DNA of 64,000 nucleotides from Armatimonadota bacterium (GCA_028871815.1 JAGWMJ010000006.1:158738-222737), one strand, 5' to 3'; numbered from the stretch's first letter, positions 50,949 to 61,027 are shown. The notes: a model not told the origin generated them from the letters alone. Made by a program: numbers and translations.

Positions 50949-52450
50949 TGCTGTACCTTCGCGCCATCGCGAAGTCCCTCGACCGGAACGGCAACCACCC
51001 GTTCGCCTGCATTCAGGCCCGAGCTTACGGCGACGAGCTTGCCAACCCGTTCGCCGGTCTCCACAAGCCTTAGATGCACGATGCCGGCCGCCGCGACCAT
51101 CACAAACCTCAGCCCCTGCCGCGACATGACCGCGGCTTGCGGCACAAGGATCTCGCGCCGTGCTCCAATGACGAACTTCGCCCGGCCAAACGCGCCCACG
51201 GCACCATCGTACGAGTTCGGCAGGTCTATCTTGACCGCGAACGTATGGCTGGTGTTGTCACCCTCCGGCGCGATCTCGGCAACCGGCGCCATGACCCATG
51301 AACCGCCTCCAATGCTGAGCGGTACCAGGCTCCCCGCGGCGATCCGACCCAATACACGTTCCGGCGCTTGCACCAGGAGGCGCAACCGCCCACCTTGAAC
51401 CGTCAGCAGTGGCACGCCCGGCACCGCCATCGCCCCTGGGTCCGCCATCCGCTGCGCCACGACGCCGTCAAACGGCGCGGTTATTCGGGTGTACGTCGAG
51501 GTGACCACGGCTGCATTCAGCGATGCCGCCGATTGTGCGAGCTGCGCCCGAGCGCTGATCACCTCCTGCCGACGCACCTGGACCTGCATCGCGATGGCCC
51601 GAGATTGCTGCAGGGCTGCTCTTGCCGATTTCAGGCCGGCGCCGGCTTGCGCCACGGCCTCTTGAGCGGCACGCACGTCTTCGGCGCGGCTGCCCTCAGC
51701 CGTCAGGCTCTGTGCCTGCTGCGCCGTTTGCCATCGCGCCTGAGCGACCTGGAACTGGCTCCGACTTTCATCCATGGTTTGGTCCGAGATCGCCCCCTCG
51801 TCATGCAGCTGCGTCATGCGCATCAGGTTTTGCTGTGCCAGCGCAAACGATGCATGCGCCTCGTTAACGGCAAGGGCTGCCTGGGCGCGTTCCTGTGGCC
51901 GCGGACCAGCGGTGGTGCGCTGAAGGCGGGCCTCAGCCGCGCTCATTGCGGCCGCTGCCTCGTTGACGTGCGCGGCCGCATCGGCAATGCCGGCCACGCT
52001 GGTTGCGGCCTCCATTGCGGCCCTCACATGCGCCATCTGCAAACCGGCTCGCGCCGTGTTCACGTCAGCCGTCGCCTGCGCCTCGGCAGCTGTGAGGTCG
52101 CGGCCATCCAGGGTCATCAGAAGCTCACCGCGCTTCACCCGTTCACCCATGTGGACCATCACCGCCGTGACGCGGGAGGTGATGCGCGATGAGAGATCGG
52201 CCCGCTGCTGCGCTTCAACGGTTCCTGATGCCGTGACGTACTCCGGCACCCATGTCGCCGCTGCGGCCGCTGTGATGACCGTGGTGACCGGAGCGGTAAC
52301 TGCGGGGGCCGCATGCGCCGAAGTCGATTCCATTCGCAGCAAGGTGAAGAGGCCCACGGCGACAAAAACGGCGCCGGAAGCCGCCGCCACTTTACGGCCC
52401 GGCCGCGAAAGGGGCCGTTGAGAATCGGTAGTTGGGTTTCCAACTGTCAT
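50945..52450 (-). CDS. RND periplasmic adaptor (membrane fusion protein)
   Basis: 501 residues: N-terminal anchor ([18 protein letters not shown]), lipoyl-like start ([20 protein letters not shown]), a long Ala/Gln-rich coiled-coil hairpin (about 130-330), and the beta-barrel ([20 protein letters not shown]). GGAGG 6 bp before ATG 52450. It joins the inner-membrane RND pump to an outer-membrane channel. The coiled coil is longer than usual. Overlaps the pump gene by 4 bp. Confidence 0.92.
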   Translation of the reverse strand: MTVGNPTTDSQRPLSRPGRKVAAASGAVFVAVGLFTLLRMESTSAHAAPAVTAPVTTVITAAAAATWVPEYVTASGTVEAQQRADLSSRITSRVTAVMVHMGERVKRGELLMTLDGRDLTAAEAQATADVNTARAGLQMAHVRAAMEAATSVAGIADAAAHVNEAAAAMSAAEARLQRTTAGPRPQERAQAALAVNEAHASFALAQQNLMRMTQLHDEGAISDQTMDESRSQFQVAQARWQTAQQAQSLTAEGSRAEDVRAAQEAVAQAGAGLKSARAALQQSRAIAMQVQVRRQEVISARAQLAQSAASLNAAVVTSTYTRITAPFDGVVAQRMADPGAMAVPGVPLLTVQGGRLRLLVQAPERVLGRIAAGSLVPLSIGGGSWVMAPVAEIAPEGDNTSHTFAVKIDLPNSYDGAVGAFGRAKFVIGARREILVPQAAVMSRQGLRFVMVAAAGIVHLRLVETGERVGKLVAVSSGLNAGERVVAVPVEGLRDGAKVQQ

Positions 52451-52519
52451 TGCAACCTCCATATCCGAAACCGTCGGTCTGCCAATCCGCGACGAGGCAC
52501 AAGCAGCGAACGGCAGGGC

Positions 52520-52825
52520 TCACCCGCGCGGCTGATTCCGGCGGATGCACTGCAGAAGAAGAAGCACACTCGCATCCTCGATCTGGTAGAGCACAAAGCT
52601 GCCGTTGCGCTGTGCGCGCAGCACATGCTGGTCCTTGAGGATTCGCAGCTGCTGGCTGACCACGGCCTGGGGTGCGGCTGCTGCGTCGGCGATCTGGGTG
52701 ACGTTGCGCGGCCCGCCTTCGTGTTCGAGGAAGTCGAGTATTCGCAACCGTATCGGATGTGCGACCGCGCGGATCATAGGCGCTACGCGTTCAAGGGTGG
52801 CCATATCAATGAGTTCGTTGGTCAT
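52520..52825 (-). CDS. ArsR-family repressor of the efflux operon
   Basis: 101 residues: MATLERVAPMIRAVAHPIRL, RILDFLEHEGGPRNVTQIAD and the HTH AAAAPQAVVSQQLRILKDQH, then a wing (VLRAQRNGSFVLYQIED). Only one cysteine (LLQCIRR), so a two-cysteine redox switch as in SqrR/BigR is not possible within one chain. AGGAAG 5 bp before ATG 52825. It is 69 bp upstream of the adaptor gene with a candidate operator before it. Confidence 0.88.
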   Translation of the reverse strand: MTNELIDMATLERVAPMIRAVAHPIRLRILDFLEHEGGPRNVTQIADAAAAPQAVVSQQLRILKDQHVLRAQRNGSFVLYQIEDASVLLLLQCIRRNQPRG

Positions 52826-52842
52826 ATTCTTCCTGGAGCAAC

Positions 52843-52868
52843 TGAATATCAGCATATCTCAATATTCA
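52843..52868 (-). promoter_or_regulatory. inverted-repeat operator upstream of ArsR/RND operon
   Basis: TGAATAT (52843-52849), 12-bp centre and ATATTCA (52862-52868), in an AT-rich stretch 18-45 bp before the ArsR start codon. The 7-12-7 layout is typical of ArsR/SmtB sites. A TACTAT (-10-like, minus strand) lies just upstream. Confidence 0.6.
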
Positions 52869-53214
52869 TATATAGTATGCATGAGTGCGCCGAATAGTTC
52901 CCATTGAATCGGCGCCAAGTCGCACATAACCGCGACTGGAGGTGCTGCGCCGGCCATAGCGACGCCACGAAAACCTGGCTGACCCCGCCGTCATCCAGGA
53001 TAGCGTCGAGTCAACGGCGTTTGATGGTTCCGGATCTGCCGGCTCACCCGCAGGCGCGGTGGCGTCGGACGAACCCTCCGCCATCGTCGGATTGCGGCGC
53101 GCCCATGCGTCCCGCACGACCAATATGTTTCACTGCCGGATGGGCGAATGGGAGGTACGGGACAAGCTGGGGTTGTTTGGCGTTACCCCGTATATGAGAC
53201 ACATCGACTTTTGT
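52869..53214. other. 346-bp intergenic region
   Basis: Upstream promoter zone of the efflux operon at its left end; the remainder shows no convincing gene, palindrome or terminator. Open frames here are not protein-like. Confidence 0.4.
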
Positions 53215-54399
53215 TCAGGCGCCGCGGCCTATAGGCGGCACTGGCGCAGCCACAAGCCACGTGCCCGGCGCGGCAGCTTCCAGAAACGCCCGCGCCGCGC
53301 TGGCCTGGTCCAGCAGCTTTTCGTCCGCGGGGCTGTGACCGCTTACGGGCGTGTCCCACTGCGCTGTGTACCAGCCGGATCGGCGGCGCCCGGAGGTGTG
53401 CAGCCAGAGGAGCGCGCGCAGTGTCACCTGTCTCCAGTTGGCATCGCCATCGGCCCGGTACAGCGCTTCGAATCCCTCCAGCAGCAGGTGTGCGAATGCG
53501 CCGCCATCTTTGACGCCACCCGTGACCGGGTCGATCCAGCGGCCTACAGCCGCGCCGCCGCTCTGTTCGGCCAAAGCGAGAAAGCTGTGGTGGTTCGTGA
53601 TGCGCCACAACGCGCATTCGGCGCGAATCATGAGCGCTGTGTTGTACGACCATTCGGTTTTGTCGACAGTGCCATCGGCATTCACATGGTCGAAGTAGAG
53701 TCCCGTGGCGTCACGCAGGTTTGCACGCGTCCAGCCTTCCAGGCGCTCACCGGCCGCCAGATCCCTGGCCTTGTGCGTAAGCTTGTATAGTTCGAGTGCG
53801 CCCACAGCCGCCGGTGCATTTGAGCACGTGTTTTTCGATTTCCGGTCGCGCTCGCGCCACCAGATGCCGCCGCGAAGTGCGGAGTCTTCGCCGCTCAGCA
53901 CGAATCGGAGGGTCTTCTCCGCTCGCAGCAAATCCGCGGGGCGGTGCGCGATGCTGTACGCCTCGATCAGGTCGAGCGTCATCCACGCGTTATCGTCATA
54001 GTAACAGTCGGGCGGCTTTGGGAGCGGCAGCACATCGTAGCCTCCGAGTGGCCGGTCACTGCGCCAGTAGGCGTCCAACCCGCGTACGCAGCGGTTCATC
54101 CGCCCGGCTTTGCGCGAATCGAGACGTGCGGCAGCCGCCAGCGCAGCGAGTTGAACACCGCATCCCCACATAAATGCCGGGTGCTGCGGTGCGCCACGGG
54201 TGGAGGCGTCGGCATAGAGCGGACCGCTACCTATGAGGAACGACCGGTCGATCCGTCGCTCCAGGCGCCCGCCCCAGCGAGCGAGTTCCGAGCGGCCCGG
54301 CGGTTTCGGCGTCTGCGACCTGGGCGGCGCTGCGGCTGCAGTCAGAGGCGCAATAAGCAACAGGAGGAGGAGGAAGGCTGTGCGGCGGTATACTGGCAT
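53215..54399 (-). CDS. secreted glycoside hydrolase family 76-like (alpha-1,6-mannanase type)
   Basis: 394 residues with signal peptide (FLLLLLLIAPLTAAAA). The (alpha/alpha)6 barrel shows the adjacent catalytic aspartates D135-D136 in CYYDDNAWMTLDLIEAY, GGIWWRERDRKSKNTCSNAP, ATGLYFDHVNADGTVDKTEW, YNTALMIRAE and SGWYTAQWD. GH76 enzymes cut alpha-1,6-mannan backbones such as those of yeast cell walls. It is divergent from a small membrane protein. A GH99-like gene lies 3 kb away. Confidence 0.88.
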   Translation of the reverse strand: MPVYRRTAFLLLLLLIAPLTAAAAPPRSQTPKPPGRSELARWGGRLERRIDRSFLIGSGPLYADASTRGAPQHPAFMWGCGVQLAALAAAARLDSRKAGRMNRCVRGLDAYWRSDRPLGGYDVLPLPKPPDCYYDDNAWMTLDLIEAYSIAHRPADLLRAEKTLRFVLSGEDSALRGGIWWRERDRKSKNTCSNAPAAVGALELYKLTHKARDLAAGERLEGWTRANLRDATGLYFDHVNADGTVDKTEWSYNTALMIRAECALWRITNHHSFLALAEQSGGAAVGRWIDPVTGGVKDGGAFAHLLLEGFEALYRADGDANWRQVTLRALLWLHTSGRRRSGWYTAQWDTPVSGHSPADEKLLDQASAARAFLEAAAPGTWLVAAPVPPIGRGA

Positions 54400-54440
54400 T
54401 GGGTTGCATGGGAGCGCTCAGCAGCCATCAGCACGTTGCC

Positions 54441-54869
54441 ATGCGAGCAAACCACCGCGGAGCGGCGCGAAGCACCACGCTCTTTATAATCACGGCGGTA
54501 CTCCTGATTCTGCTTGCGGCCGGCGGCGTTGCAACCGTAATTGTACTGCGTGTTCTGCACCCGTCGCGCTCGTTCCTGAAGAACACCCTCATCGAGGAAG
54601 CCCGGCCGATCTACCAGCGCGATATCGAGCGGATGAGCGCCATTCGCCCGGCTCAGGAGCCGAGGCTGACGTTGGGGCATATCGATTGTGTGATTACGCC
54701 AACGGGTAATGTACAGTACCCGTGGTCAGGCACGCTTACCGTCTTCTCGGCTGCGTATGGCGGTCCATCCGGAGCGCATCCGGGTGGAAAGCTTCCCCCG
54801 CCGCGCACGTACCGGTTCCGCTGGCACGATCGACGATGGACCCAGGAAACGGCTGGTGCAGGAGGCTGA
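54441..54869 (+). CDS. small membrane-anchored protein of unknown function
   Basis: 142 residues from ATG 54441: cytoplasmic basic start, one transmembrane helix (TLFIITAVLLILLAAGGVAT) and a periplasmic domain (TLGHIDCVITPTGNVQYPWS, GTLTVFSAAYG, PPPRTYRFRWHDRRWTQE) that looks like a compact beta fold. The frame extends upstream to 54399, where it would meet the divergent GH76 start; the later ATG leaves space for promoters. No ribosome site is clear. Family not recognised. Confidence 0.55.
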   Translation: MRANHRGAARSTTLFIITAVLLILLAAGGVATVIVLRVLHPSRSFLKNTLIEEARPIYQRDIERMSAIRPAQEPRLTLGHIDCVITPTGNVQYPWSGTLTVFSAAYGGPSGAHPGGKLPPPRTYRFRWHDRRWTQETAGAGG

Positions 54870-55032
54870 CACGATCCGCTGGATCGAGCGCGGCACACAT
54901 GTCGAATGCGCCCGCGGGCTCGCAGGTACCTTCCCATTCTCCGTCCAACCTCTCCGCGTCCGGCTGGTTGAACCTCCTCGCCGGTAGCGATACTCTAAAG
55001 CGTGGCCGGCAACGCTCTCTTCTACGGAACCA

Positions 55033-56355
55033 ATGAACACAACCATCCATCAACGGCCCGCGGAGCTGCTGCAGCAGCTCCTGCGGTTCAACACCACTAA
55101 TCCTCCGGGAAACGAAGCTGCATGTATCGGCTTTATCCGTGACCTACTGGCCGAGTACGGTGTGCCGTCGCAGCTGATTGAAAAAGCCGATGGGCGCCCG
55201 AATTTGATCGCCCGACTTACCGGCTCAGGATCGGCGCCACCGCTGCTCTTGCAGGGCCACGTGGATGTGGTGCCGACGGCGGGCCAAAGCTGGACGCACC
55301 CCCCGTTTGCCGGCGAGCTCCATGACGGCATGATCTGGGGCCGTGGCGCGGTGGATATGAAGGGTGGCGTGGCGATCATGCTCGCGGCGTTCCTGCGCGC
55401 GAAGGCGGAGAACGCATCGCTGCCCGGCGACGTTATCCTCTGTATCCTCTGTGATGAGGAGGCCGGTGGTGACAATGGCGCCAGGTTTTTGTGCGAGGAG
55501 CGCCGCGACCTGTTTGCCGGTGTGAGGTTCGCCATCGGAGAGTTCGGCGGCTTTTCACTGCAGGTTGCGGGTCGCACGCTCTACCCGATCATGGTGTCGG
55601 AGAAGCAGATATGCTGGATGCGCGTGCGGTTTCGTGGTCCGGGTGGCCACGCTTCATCGCCGATTCATGACACGGCGATGATTCGTGCCGCCCGCGCGAT
55701 CCAGGCGTTGGATGAGCATCCTCTCCCGGTTCATATCACGCCCGCCGCATGCGCCATGTTCAGTGGGTTCGCCGAGGCTCTGCCGGAACCTGCTGCCGGG
55801 CACTTCCGGGATCTGATGGTGGCGGAAAAGGCGGACGCGGCGCTGGAGCACCTGGAGCCGTTCCGCAAAATCATCGCGCCGCTGATTCGCAATACCGCGT
55901 GCCCCACTATCATCGCGGGCGGCAGCAAGGTGAACGTGATTCCGTCGGAGGTCGTGATGGAGGTGGATGGCAGGCTGCTGCCCGGAATGACGCCGGTTGA
56001 TATGACGCGAGAACTCGGGTCTCTGGTTGGTGAGCACGCCGAGATTGAGATTGTTCGGCATGACCGCGGCACGCCAGCGCCGGACATGGCGCTGTACCCG
56101 ACGCTGGCCGATATCCTGTGCCGAGAGGATCCCGGCGCGGCGGCAACGCCGCTGCTGCTTGGGGGTGTGACGGACGCGCGATTCTTTGCTCAGATCGGTA
56201 TCCAGACGTATGGCTTCTTACCGATGAAGTTCCCGCCGGATTTCGACTTCTGGTCCACCGTGCACGCGGCTGATGAGCGCGTACCAGCCGGCGCCATCCT
56301 GTTTGGCGCAAACGCCGTCTTTCAGGCGCTTCAGCGATTTGGAGCCGCGTCTTAG
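55033..56355 (+). CDS. M20 family metallopeptidase (ArgE/DapE/ACY1-like)
   Basis: 440 residues. Zinc ligands are visible in LLLQGHVDVVP (His), WGRGAVDMKGG (Asp), CDEEAGG (catalytic Glu then Glu) and TVHAADERVP (His); the usual third-site Asp is Glu here (IGEFGG). The lid domain with GPGGHASSPIHDTAM follows. It hydrolyses an N-acyl amino acid or dipeptide-like substrate in the cytosol. GGAA precedes ATG. Not in an obvious arginine or lysine operon. Confidence 0.92.
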   Translation: MNTTIHQRPAELLQQLLRFNTTNPPGNEAACIGFIRDLLAEYGVPSQLIEKADGRPNLIARLTGSGSAPPLLLQGHVDVVPTAGQSWTHPPFAGELHDGMIWGRGAVDMKGGVAIMLAAFLRAKAENASLPGDVILCILCDEEAGGDNGARFLCEERRDLFAGVRFAIGEFGGFSLQVAGRTLYPIMVSEKQICWMRVRFRGPGGHASSPIHDTAMIRAARAIQALDEHPLPVHITPAACAMFSGFAEALPEPAAGHFRDLMVAEKADAALEHLEPFRKIIAPLIRNTACPTIIAGGSKVNVIPSEVVMEVDGRLLPGMTPVDMTRELGSLVGEHAEIEIVRHDRGTPAPDMALYPTLADILCREDPGAAATPLLLGGVTDARFFAQIGIQTYGFLPMKFPPDFDFWSTVHAADERVPAGAILFGANAVFQALQRFGAAS

Positions 56356-56359
56356 TCGG

Positions 56360-57208
56360 CTACTGGTCCAGGATGTCGCGTTCCGGCCGCTTCACGTCGG
56401 TCCAATGATCGTCCGGCATCCGGCCGCGGCAGATGGTGCTGTTCTTGGTCCAGCCATCGTCCAGCGATCGAACCTCGCCCGCGGCATACCGGATGGTCAT
56501 ACCGCAACGGCGGCGGTTCGAGGTGTTGGGCTCGGAGCCGTGGATGAGCATGTCGGCATGCAGCGAGATTTGCCCGGCTTTCAACTCAAACGGAACCGGC
56601 TTTCCGTAGTTTTCGGCGCCTTTGATTTTCTGCGGGAGGACGCTGTTCTCGTCGGCACCGCTCATATCAAACTCCACCATTCCGAGCGTATGCGTTCCCG
56701 GGATCACCTGCATGCAGCCGTTGCCCAGGTCCGAGTCATCCACTGCCAGCCACATCGTGACGGTATGCGCGGGCGTGAGCGGCCAGTACGAGGCGTCCTG
56801 ATGCCACGATACCACCTTACCGTCGCCAGGCATCTTGCAGAAGTACTGCGTGCCCCACGCCACGATGTTGGGGCCGAGTAGATCCTGCACGTAGTCCAGG
56901 ATGATTGGATTGTGTGCGATATCCCAGTACGGTTGGCTGAACCGCATCATGCGGCGCAATGAATAGCTATCGCCCCCATCTTTCAGTTGTTTCGCCAGCA
57001 GCCGGTCGAAGTAGTGGCGATGCTCCAGTATCTCGTCATCGGAGAATACCGGCAGGCCTTTCAGGTAGCCGTTGGCATTGTACGATGCAAGCTGCTCTTG
57101 CGTAAGGCGAAGCGGATGCTCGGCGCCGGCAGGGTGGAAGGTGAGATCACGCTCCAGATTGTCCCACGTAACCGAGTCGTCAAAGGTTCTTTGGGCCAGG
57201 TTCACCAT
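56360..57208 (-). CDS. phytanoyl-CoA dioxygenase (PhyH) family oxygenase
   Basis: 282 residues. The Fe(II)-binding triad is H136-x-D138 (VVSWHQDASYWPL) and H223 (LIHGSEPNTSNRRR), with Arg nearby for 2-oxoglutarate. GCMQVIPGTHTLG and KAGQISLHADM complete the jelly-roll fold. Family members hydroxylate diverse small molecules; substrate unknown. GGAGG 9 bp before ATG. It converges with the M20 gene (4 bp apart). Confidence 0.92.
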   Translation of the reverse strand: MVNLAQRTFDDSVTWDNLERDLTFHPAGAEHPLRLTQEQLASYNANGYLKGLPVFSDDEILEHRHYFDRLLAKQLKDGGDSYSLRRMMRFSQPYWDIAHNPIILDYVQDLLGPNIVAWGTQYFCKMPGDGKVVSWHQDASYWPLTPAHTVTMWLAVDDSDLGNGCMQVIPGTHTLGMVEFDMSGADENSVLPQKIKGAENYGKPVPFELKAGQISLHADMLIHGSEPNTSNRRRCGMTIRYAAGEVRSLDDGWTKNSTICRGRMPDDHWTDVKRPERDILDQ

Positions 57209-57356
57209 CGAACAGTTCCTCCATGTTGGAGCAGGATGCGCTGCCGATTAGCATTCATGAGTGGTGGGCGGAAGTCCTGCAGGCGGGTCGCGGTAACTCC
57301 CGCGGCGGCCGGCCCCGTGGAGCGCCCGGAGGCGAATTCTGCCGGCACACGTCGCT

Positions 57357-59522
57357 CTATCTGCCGTGTAGCGCCACCACGAACCGCGCCGTTACGCTGA
57401 CGGCAGCGGGCTTTGTGCGGACTGCATCCTCGTGGAGCAGTCCAATCGGGTAGCGGCTGGATGCGCCAAGCGCAGCAACCTCAATCCTGTGACGGCCCGG
57501 CGACAGTCTGCGTAGATCGATCCGAAAACCGTCGGTGGCGATGTGGGTCGCGATGCGTTTGCCATCGAGATTGACGTTGTAACCGGCCGGCGCTCTTCCG
57601 GCTACCCTCCAACGAACCAACAACCAGGGCCCGTGAACCATCTCACCGCTGGTGGGATGTTCCAGAGCGATGAGCGTGGTTGCCGGATGCGGTTCATGGT
57701 ACATGCGCACCAGGGCTTTCGTAAGGTTGTAGTACTGGTAGCCCCATCCGCCACTTCCGCGATAGCCGTGAGCCGTGAGCGAGGTCGGCTCGATGTCATC
57801 GGAGAGCTCCGGCGTGTAACAGTCCTCGAACTGATCTTTGTTCGGGCCGCCTCCGCCGCCTTTCGGCTGGCCGGCGAACTCGTTCCACTGGTTGATCAGC
57901 AGAAACCGTGGACGCACCCGCATGGCGTACTGCCACTGCGTGAGATATGTGGAGCCTCCCAGCCGCCCACGCGCCTGCGGATAGGTCCAGCCTCCCGCAC
58001 CAAAGTATGCCGGCGTGATGGTGAGCGCCTCCGGCATGCCCTCAAACGACGTTACGATCGGTAGCAGCGACCCGTCCATCCAACTCCAATATCCGGCCTG
58101 TGCGAGGTGGTTTGCCTGAAACTGGCTGCCCATCCAGCGTACCGTGAAGGGCGTTGAAGCCAGCGGCGGCATCGTGGCGCGGAAGGCGGGCCCGCCGCCA
58201 TCGAATGGCACGATGAGCGGCTTTCCGAGGTAATGGAGCCACAGTCCGCTGTATTTGGAATTCCGCACATAGTGCGCATAGACCCAGTCCATCTCCTCGT
58301 GCAGCGCTTCTGTGGTCGTCGGCGGCCCATTATCCAGGCCGAGCAACAGCGTCACACGTGGAACGCTGACTCCCTCCTTTCGCATCGCGGCGAACACATC
58401 CAGCGTCTCGGTGGTTGAGCGGATAAGTTCATCCACGCCGGGATCACGCTCGCGCCAGTGCTTCTTACTCCACAGGTTGTTGGACCAATCGATGAGGAGA
58501 TAGTCGATTCCGGCCTCCGTCAACCAGAGCGCGTGCTGCCGGATCACGCTGCGGTCAAACGAACTGTAATCTCCCAGCTCGGGTACGGCTTCGGCGGTAT
58601 CCCAGCGCGCGTTGAGCGGCGTGAACCAGGGTTCCCACTCCATTCCAACCAGGTGGTTCGGATCGAGGGGCGGCCGATGGATCGTCCGGGATCGGACGCG
58701 GATCGTGATGGAGTTACTGCGCAAGGACCCAGCAGGTGCAGGCTCGCCAACGCGAAACGGGTCCATCGCCTTCATGCCCGGCCATCCAGTGATTGTGCGG
58801 CCCCACACACCTCCGCCGACCGTCGCGATCTCGGTAGCCGGCTTGCCCGAAGGCGCCACGTTTTCCGGCCAGCCGGCCGGCTGCGATGAAGAGACGCTCC
58901 ATGAGCGGTCCGTAGCCAGTGACCTGGTGGCGCCACGACCGCGGATGGCCAGCCGAGCGAGCAGTCCGGCGGGTCCCGAGCCGTTGTGCGCCTCAACCGT
59001 GAGAATATTGGAGCCGGCATGCAGGACGGACGCCGGCACCGCAGCGTGCTGCACTGCATGATAGTCCGAACCGGCAGCAACTCTCCGTCCGTTGATCCAC
59101 GCTTGAAAGGAATCGTCGCAGGTGATGTCGAGCTGGGCAAGTGTCGCGCGAAACTTCAGGTTGAAGCGGCGGGTGATGAATACCGTCTGGTTATCGAGGG
59201 TGACGTTCGACCATATCCAGTGCGCCGGATCGGGCGCGGTTTGCGGCGTGATCAGCGCCTCGATTTCGGCGGCGCCAACGTTCGGGAGCGGCAGTAGAAG
59301 CAGCGCTTTCCCGGCTGGGCCGGAGCGCGCCGGCGCTCCCCACTGCTTCCCGTTGACGTAGGGCCAGAGCTCGGCGCCCGGTACGGCGCGCCCGCGAGCG
59401 TCCCGCACCTCGGCACTCACGGCGGCCGTTCGGCCCATGCCTATGGCGGCGGTATCCGAGCGGAGACGGATGGAGGAGGGAGGCGCGAACGACAAAAGCG
59501 CCGTCAATGCGATAGGCAGCAT
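57357..59522 (-). CDS. secreted GH99-like glycoside hydrolase with N-terminal galactose-binding-like domain
   Basis: 721 residues: signal peptide, a beta-sandwich (RRFNLKFRATLAQLDITCDD, WINGRRVAAGSDYHAVQHAA, LHAGSNILTVEAHNGSGPAG), then a barrel. The barrel holds EWEPWFTPLNARWDTAEAVP, LTEAGIDYLLIDWSNNLWSK, GLWLHYLGKPLIVPFDGGGP, FLLINQWNEFAGQPKGG and a final beta domain. The DYLLIDW and NQWNEF segments are typical of GH99/GH71-like endo-mannosidases. AAGGA 9 bp before ATG. With GH76 upstream it suggests alpha-mannan degradation. Confidence 0.78.
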   Translation of the reverse strand: MLPIALTALLSFAPPSSIRLRSDTAAIGMGRTAAVSAEVRDARGRAVPGAELWPYVNGKQWGAPARSGPAGKALLLLPLPNVGAAEIEALITPQTAPDPAHWIWSNVTLDNQTVFITRRFNLKFRATLAQLDITCDDSFQAWINGRRVAAGSDYHAVQHAAVPASVLHAGSNILTVEAHNGSGPAGLLARLAIRGRGATRSLATDRSWSVSSSQPAGWPENVAPSGKPATEIATVGGGVWGRTITGWPGMKAMDPFRVGEPAPAGSLRSNSITIRVRSRTIHRPPLDPNHLVGMEWEPWFTPLNARWDTAEAVPELGDYSSFDRSVIRQHALWLTEAGIDYLLIDWSNNLWSKKHWRERDPGVDELIRSTTETLDVFAAMRKEGVSVPRVTLLLGLDNGPPTTTEALHEEMDWVYAHYVRNSKYSGLWLHYLGKPLIVPFDGGGPAFRATMPPLASTPFTVRWMGSQFQANHLAQAGYWSWMDGSLLPIVTSFEGMPEALTITPAYFGAGGWTYPQARGRLGGSTYLTQWQYAMRVRPRFLLINQWNEFAGQPKGGGGGPNKDQFEDCYTPELSDDIEPTSLTAHGYRGSGGWGYQYYNLTKALVRMYHEPHPATTLIALEHPTSGEMVHGPWLLVRWRVAGRAPAGYNVNLDGKRIATHIATDGFRIDLRRLSPGRHRIEVAALGASSRYPIGLLHEDAVRTKPAAVSVTARFVVALHGR

Positions 59523-59706
59523 AGTCTGGATCCTTCGTCAACTACCACGCCGGCGGCAGCAGCATCGCTCCTCGCCGTCGGTTCAACTCACCGGTCTGCA
59601 CGCGCGGATCCCCACAAGAGCCTGGTCGGCGCTCCCGTCGTAAACTGCCGTGGCGCATCTGGCTTTCCGCCTCCCAATACGTGGGATCCGGCGTCATCAC
59701 AGGCCG

Positions 59707-60960
59707 TTACCAGGAGCTTTCGCGGTACTCGTTCCAAACGCGGTTGTAGACTCGCAGCGTATCAGCGGCGATATGCGTCCAACTGAAGTGAGAGTCGACG
59801 CGCTTGCGTGCTCGCTTCGCCAGCCGGAGAGCCGTTGCGCGGTCTTGAAGCACGCGCGTTACTCCCCAAGCCAGGCTTTCCGGATTATTGGCCCAGGTAA
59901 CGGTGCCGGAAAGGTCGTGCTCAACCACTTCCGGCAGACCGCCTGCATCCGACACGACGACAGGCGTGCCGGCGGCCATGGCTTCAAGGGCGACGATGCC
60001 GAACGGTTCATAAAGGCTTGGGAAGCAGGCGACATCGGCTACCCGGTAGAGCCTCAGGAGCGCGTCATCGGAGATAAACCCGGTGCAGAACACGTTGCCG
60101 CCGACACCAATACTGTGGGCGAGGTCTACAAGATGCTGCCGGTGCCCACCGCCGGCGATCACCAGTTTTACGCCGCCGCTGGCGGAGCGAATCTGCGGCA
60201 TGGCTTCCACCAGTATCTGCGCTCCCTTTTCGCGCACACCTCGCCCGACAAACAACACCAGCTTTTCGTCTGGAGCTGCAAATCGAAGCCGGAAGTCGGC
60301 CGCTTCCGCTGCACTGAAAGGAAAGTGGAACTTTTCGGCGTGTATGCCGTTCGGGATCACGTCGATTTTGTCGCCCGGGCAGTTGAGAGCAAACTCCACC
60401 TCGCGGCGCATGAACTCCGCGCAGACGATGACGCGCCACGCCTCGGTTGTGAGCCACACCTCGGTATCGTTGATGTAGTGGTTGGTATCGGTGTGAATGC
60501 CCTGGTTTCGCCCGAACTCAGTAGCGTGAATTGTGCCGACCAGCGGTAGTTTGAAGGCATGCTTCAGCTCCACGGCGGCGAAGCTCGCGACCCAGTCGTG
60601 GGCATGCAGCAGCACCGCCTCGCCTTCACCGAGCGACTTGGGGTCAATTGGAGCGCGTCCCTTCTTGCGGCCCAGCCAGTCATGGCAGAGCGCCCAGGCG
60701 CGGTCGCGCATGGCGGCGTTGAGTTGATGGAGCCAGTGAAAGAAGTCGGCATGCCCGCCCGGAGCGTCGTATGGCGCCACGCGATGAATATGGACGCCGC
60801 GCACAACCTCCTCGGCGGGCGCCCCCGGGAAGTCACACGTTACAACGTGCACCTCCAGCGTTGGGTCGGCCGCAAGTGCCCACGAAATCTCTTCTACATG
60901 GCGGGCAATGCCGCCAACGATTCTTGGCGGATACTCCCACGTCAGCATCAGGATGCGCAC
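59707..60960 (-). CDS. glycosyltransferase family 4 (GT-B)
   Basis: 417 residues. MRILMLTWEYPPRIVGGIAR opens the acceptor domain. HAHDWVASFAAVELKHAFKL and GTIHATEFGRNQGIHTDTNH follow, then the donor domain with DVIPNGIHAEKFHF, LFVGRGVREKGAQILVEAMP and FPSLYEPFGIVALEAMAAGT (the EX7E motif). The N-terminus resembles glycogen-synthase-like and maltosyl/trehalose-type GT4 enzymes. Cytosolic, nucleotide-sugar dependent; product unknown. Start ATG 60960; 67 bp after the small coiled-coil gene. Confidence 0.92.
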   Translation of the reverse strand: MRILMLTWEYPPRIVGGIARHVEEISWALAADPTLEVHVVTCDFPGAPAEEVVRGVHIHRVAPYDAPGGHADFFHWLHQLNAAMRDRAWALCHDWLGRKKGRAPIDPKSLGEGEAVLLHAHDWVASFAAVELKHAFKLPLVGTIHATEFGRNQGIHTDTNHYINDTEVWLTTEAWRVIVCAEFMRREVEFALNCPGDKIDVIPNGIHAEKFHFPFSAAEAADFRLRFAAPDEKLVLFVGRGVREKGAQILVEAMPQIRSASGGVKLVIAGGGHRQHLVDLAHSIGVGGNVFCTGFISDDALLRLYRVADVACFPSLYEPFGIVALEAMAAGTPVVVSDAGGLPEVVEHDLSGTVTWANNPESLAWGVTRVLQDRATALRLAKRARKRVDSHFSWTHIAADTLRVYNRVWNEYRESSW

Positions 60961-61027
60961 GTCAACTCCTTTTGGCGCGTGCCGACGCCGAATGCCGGCC
61001 GTCTCGCAAGGCCAGCCCGGGAGCCTT

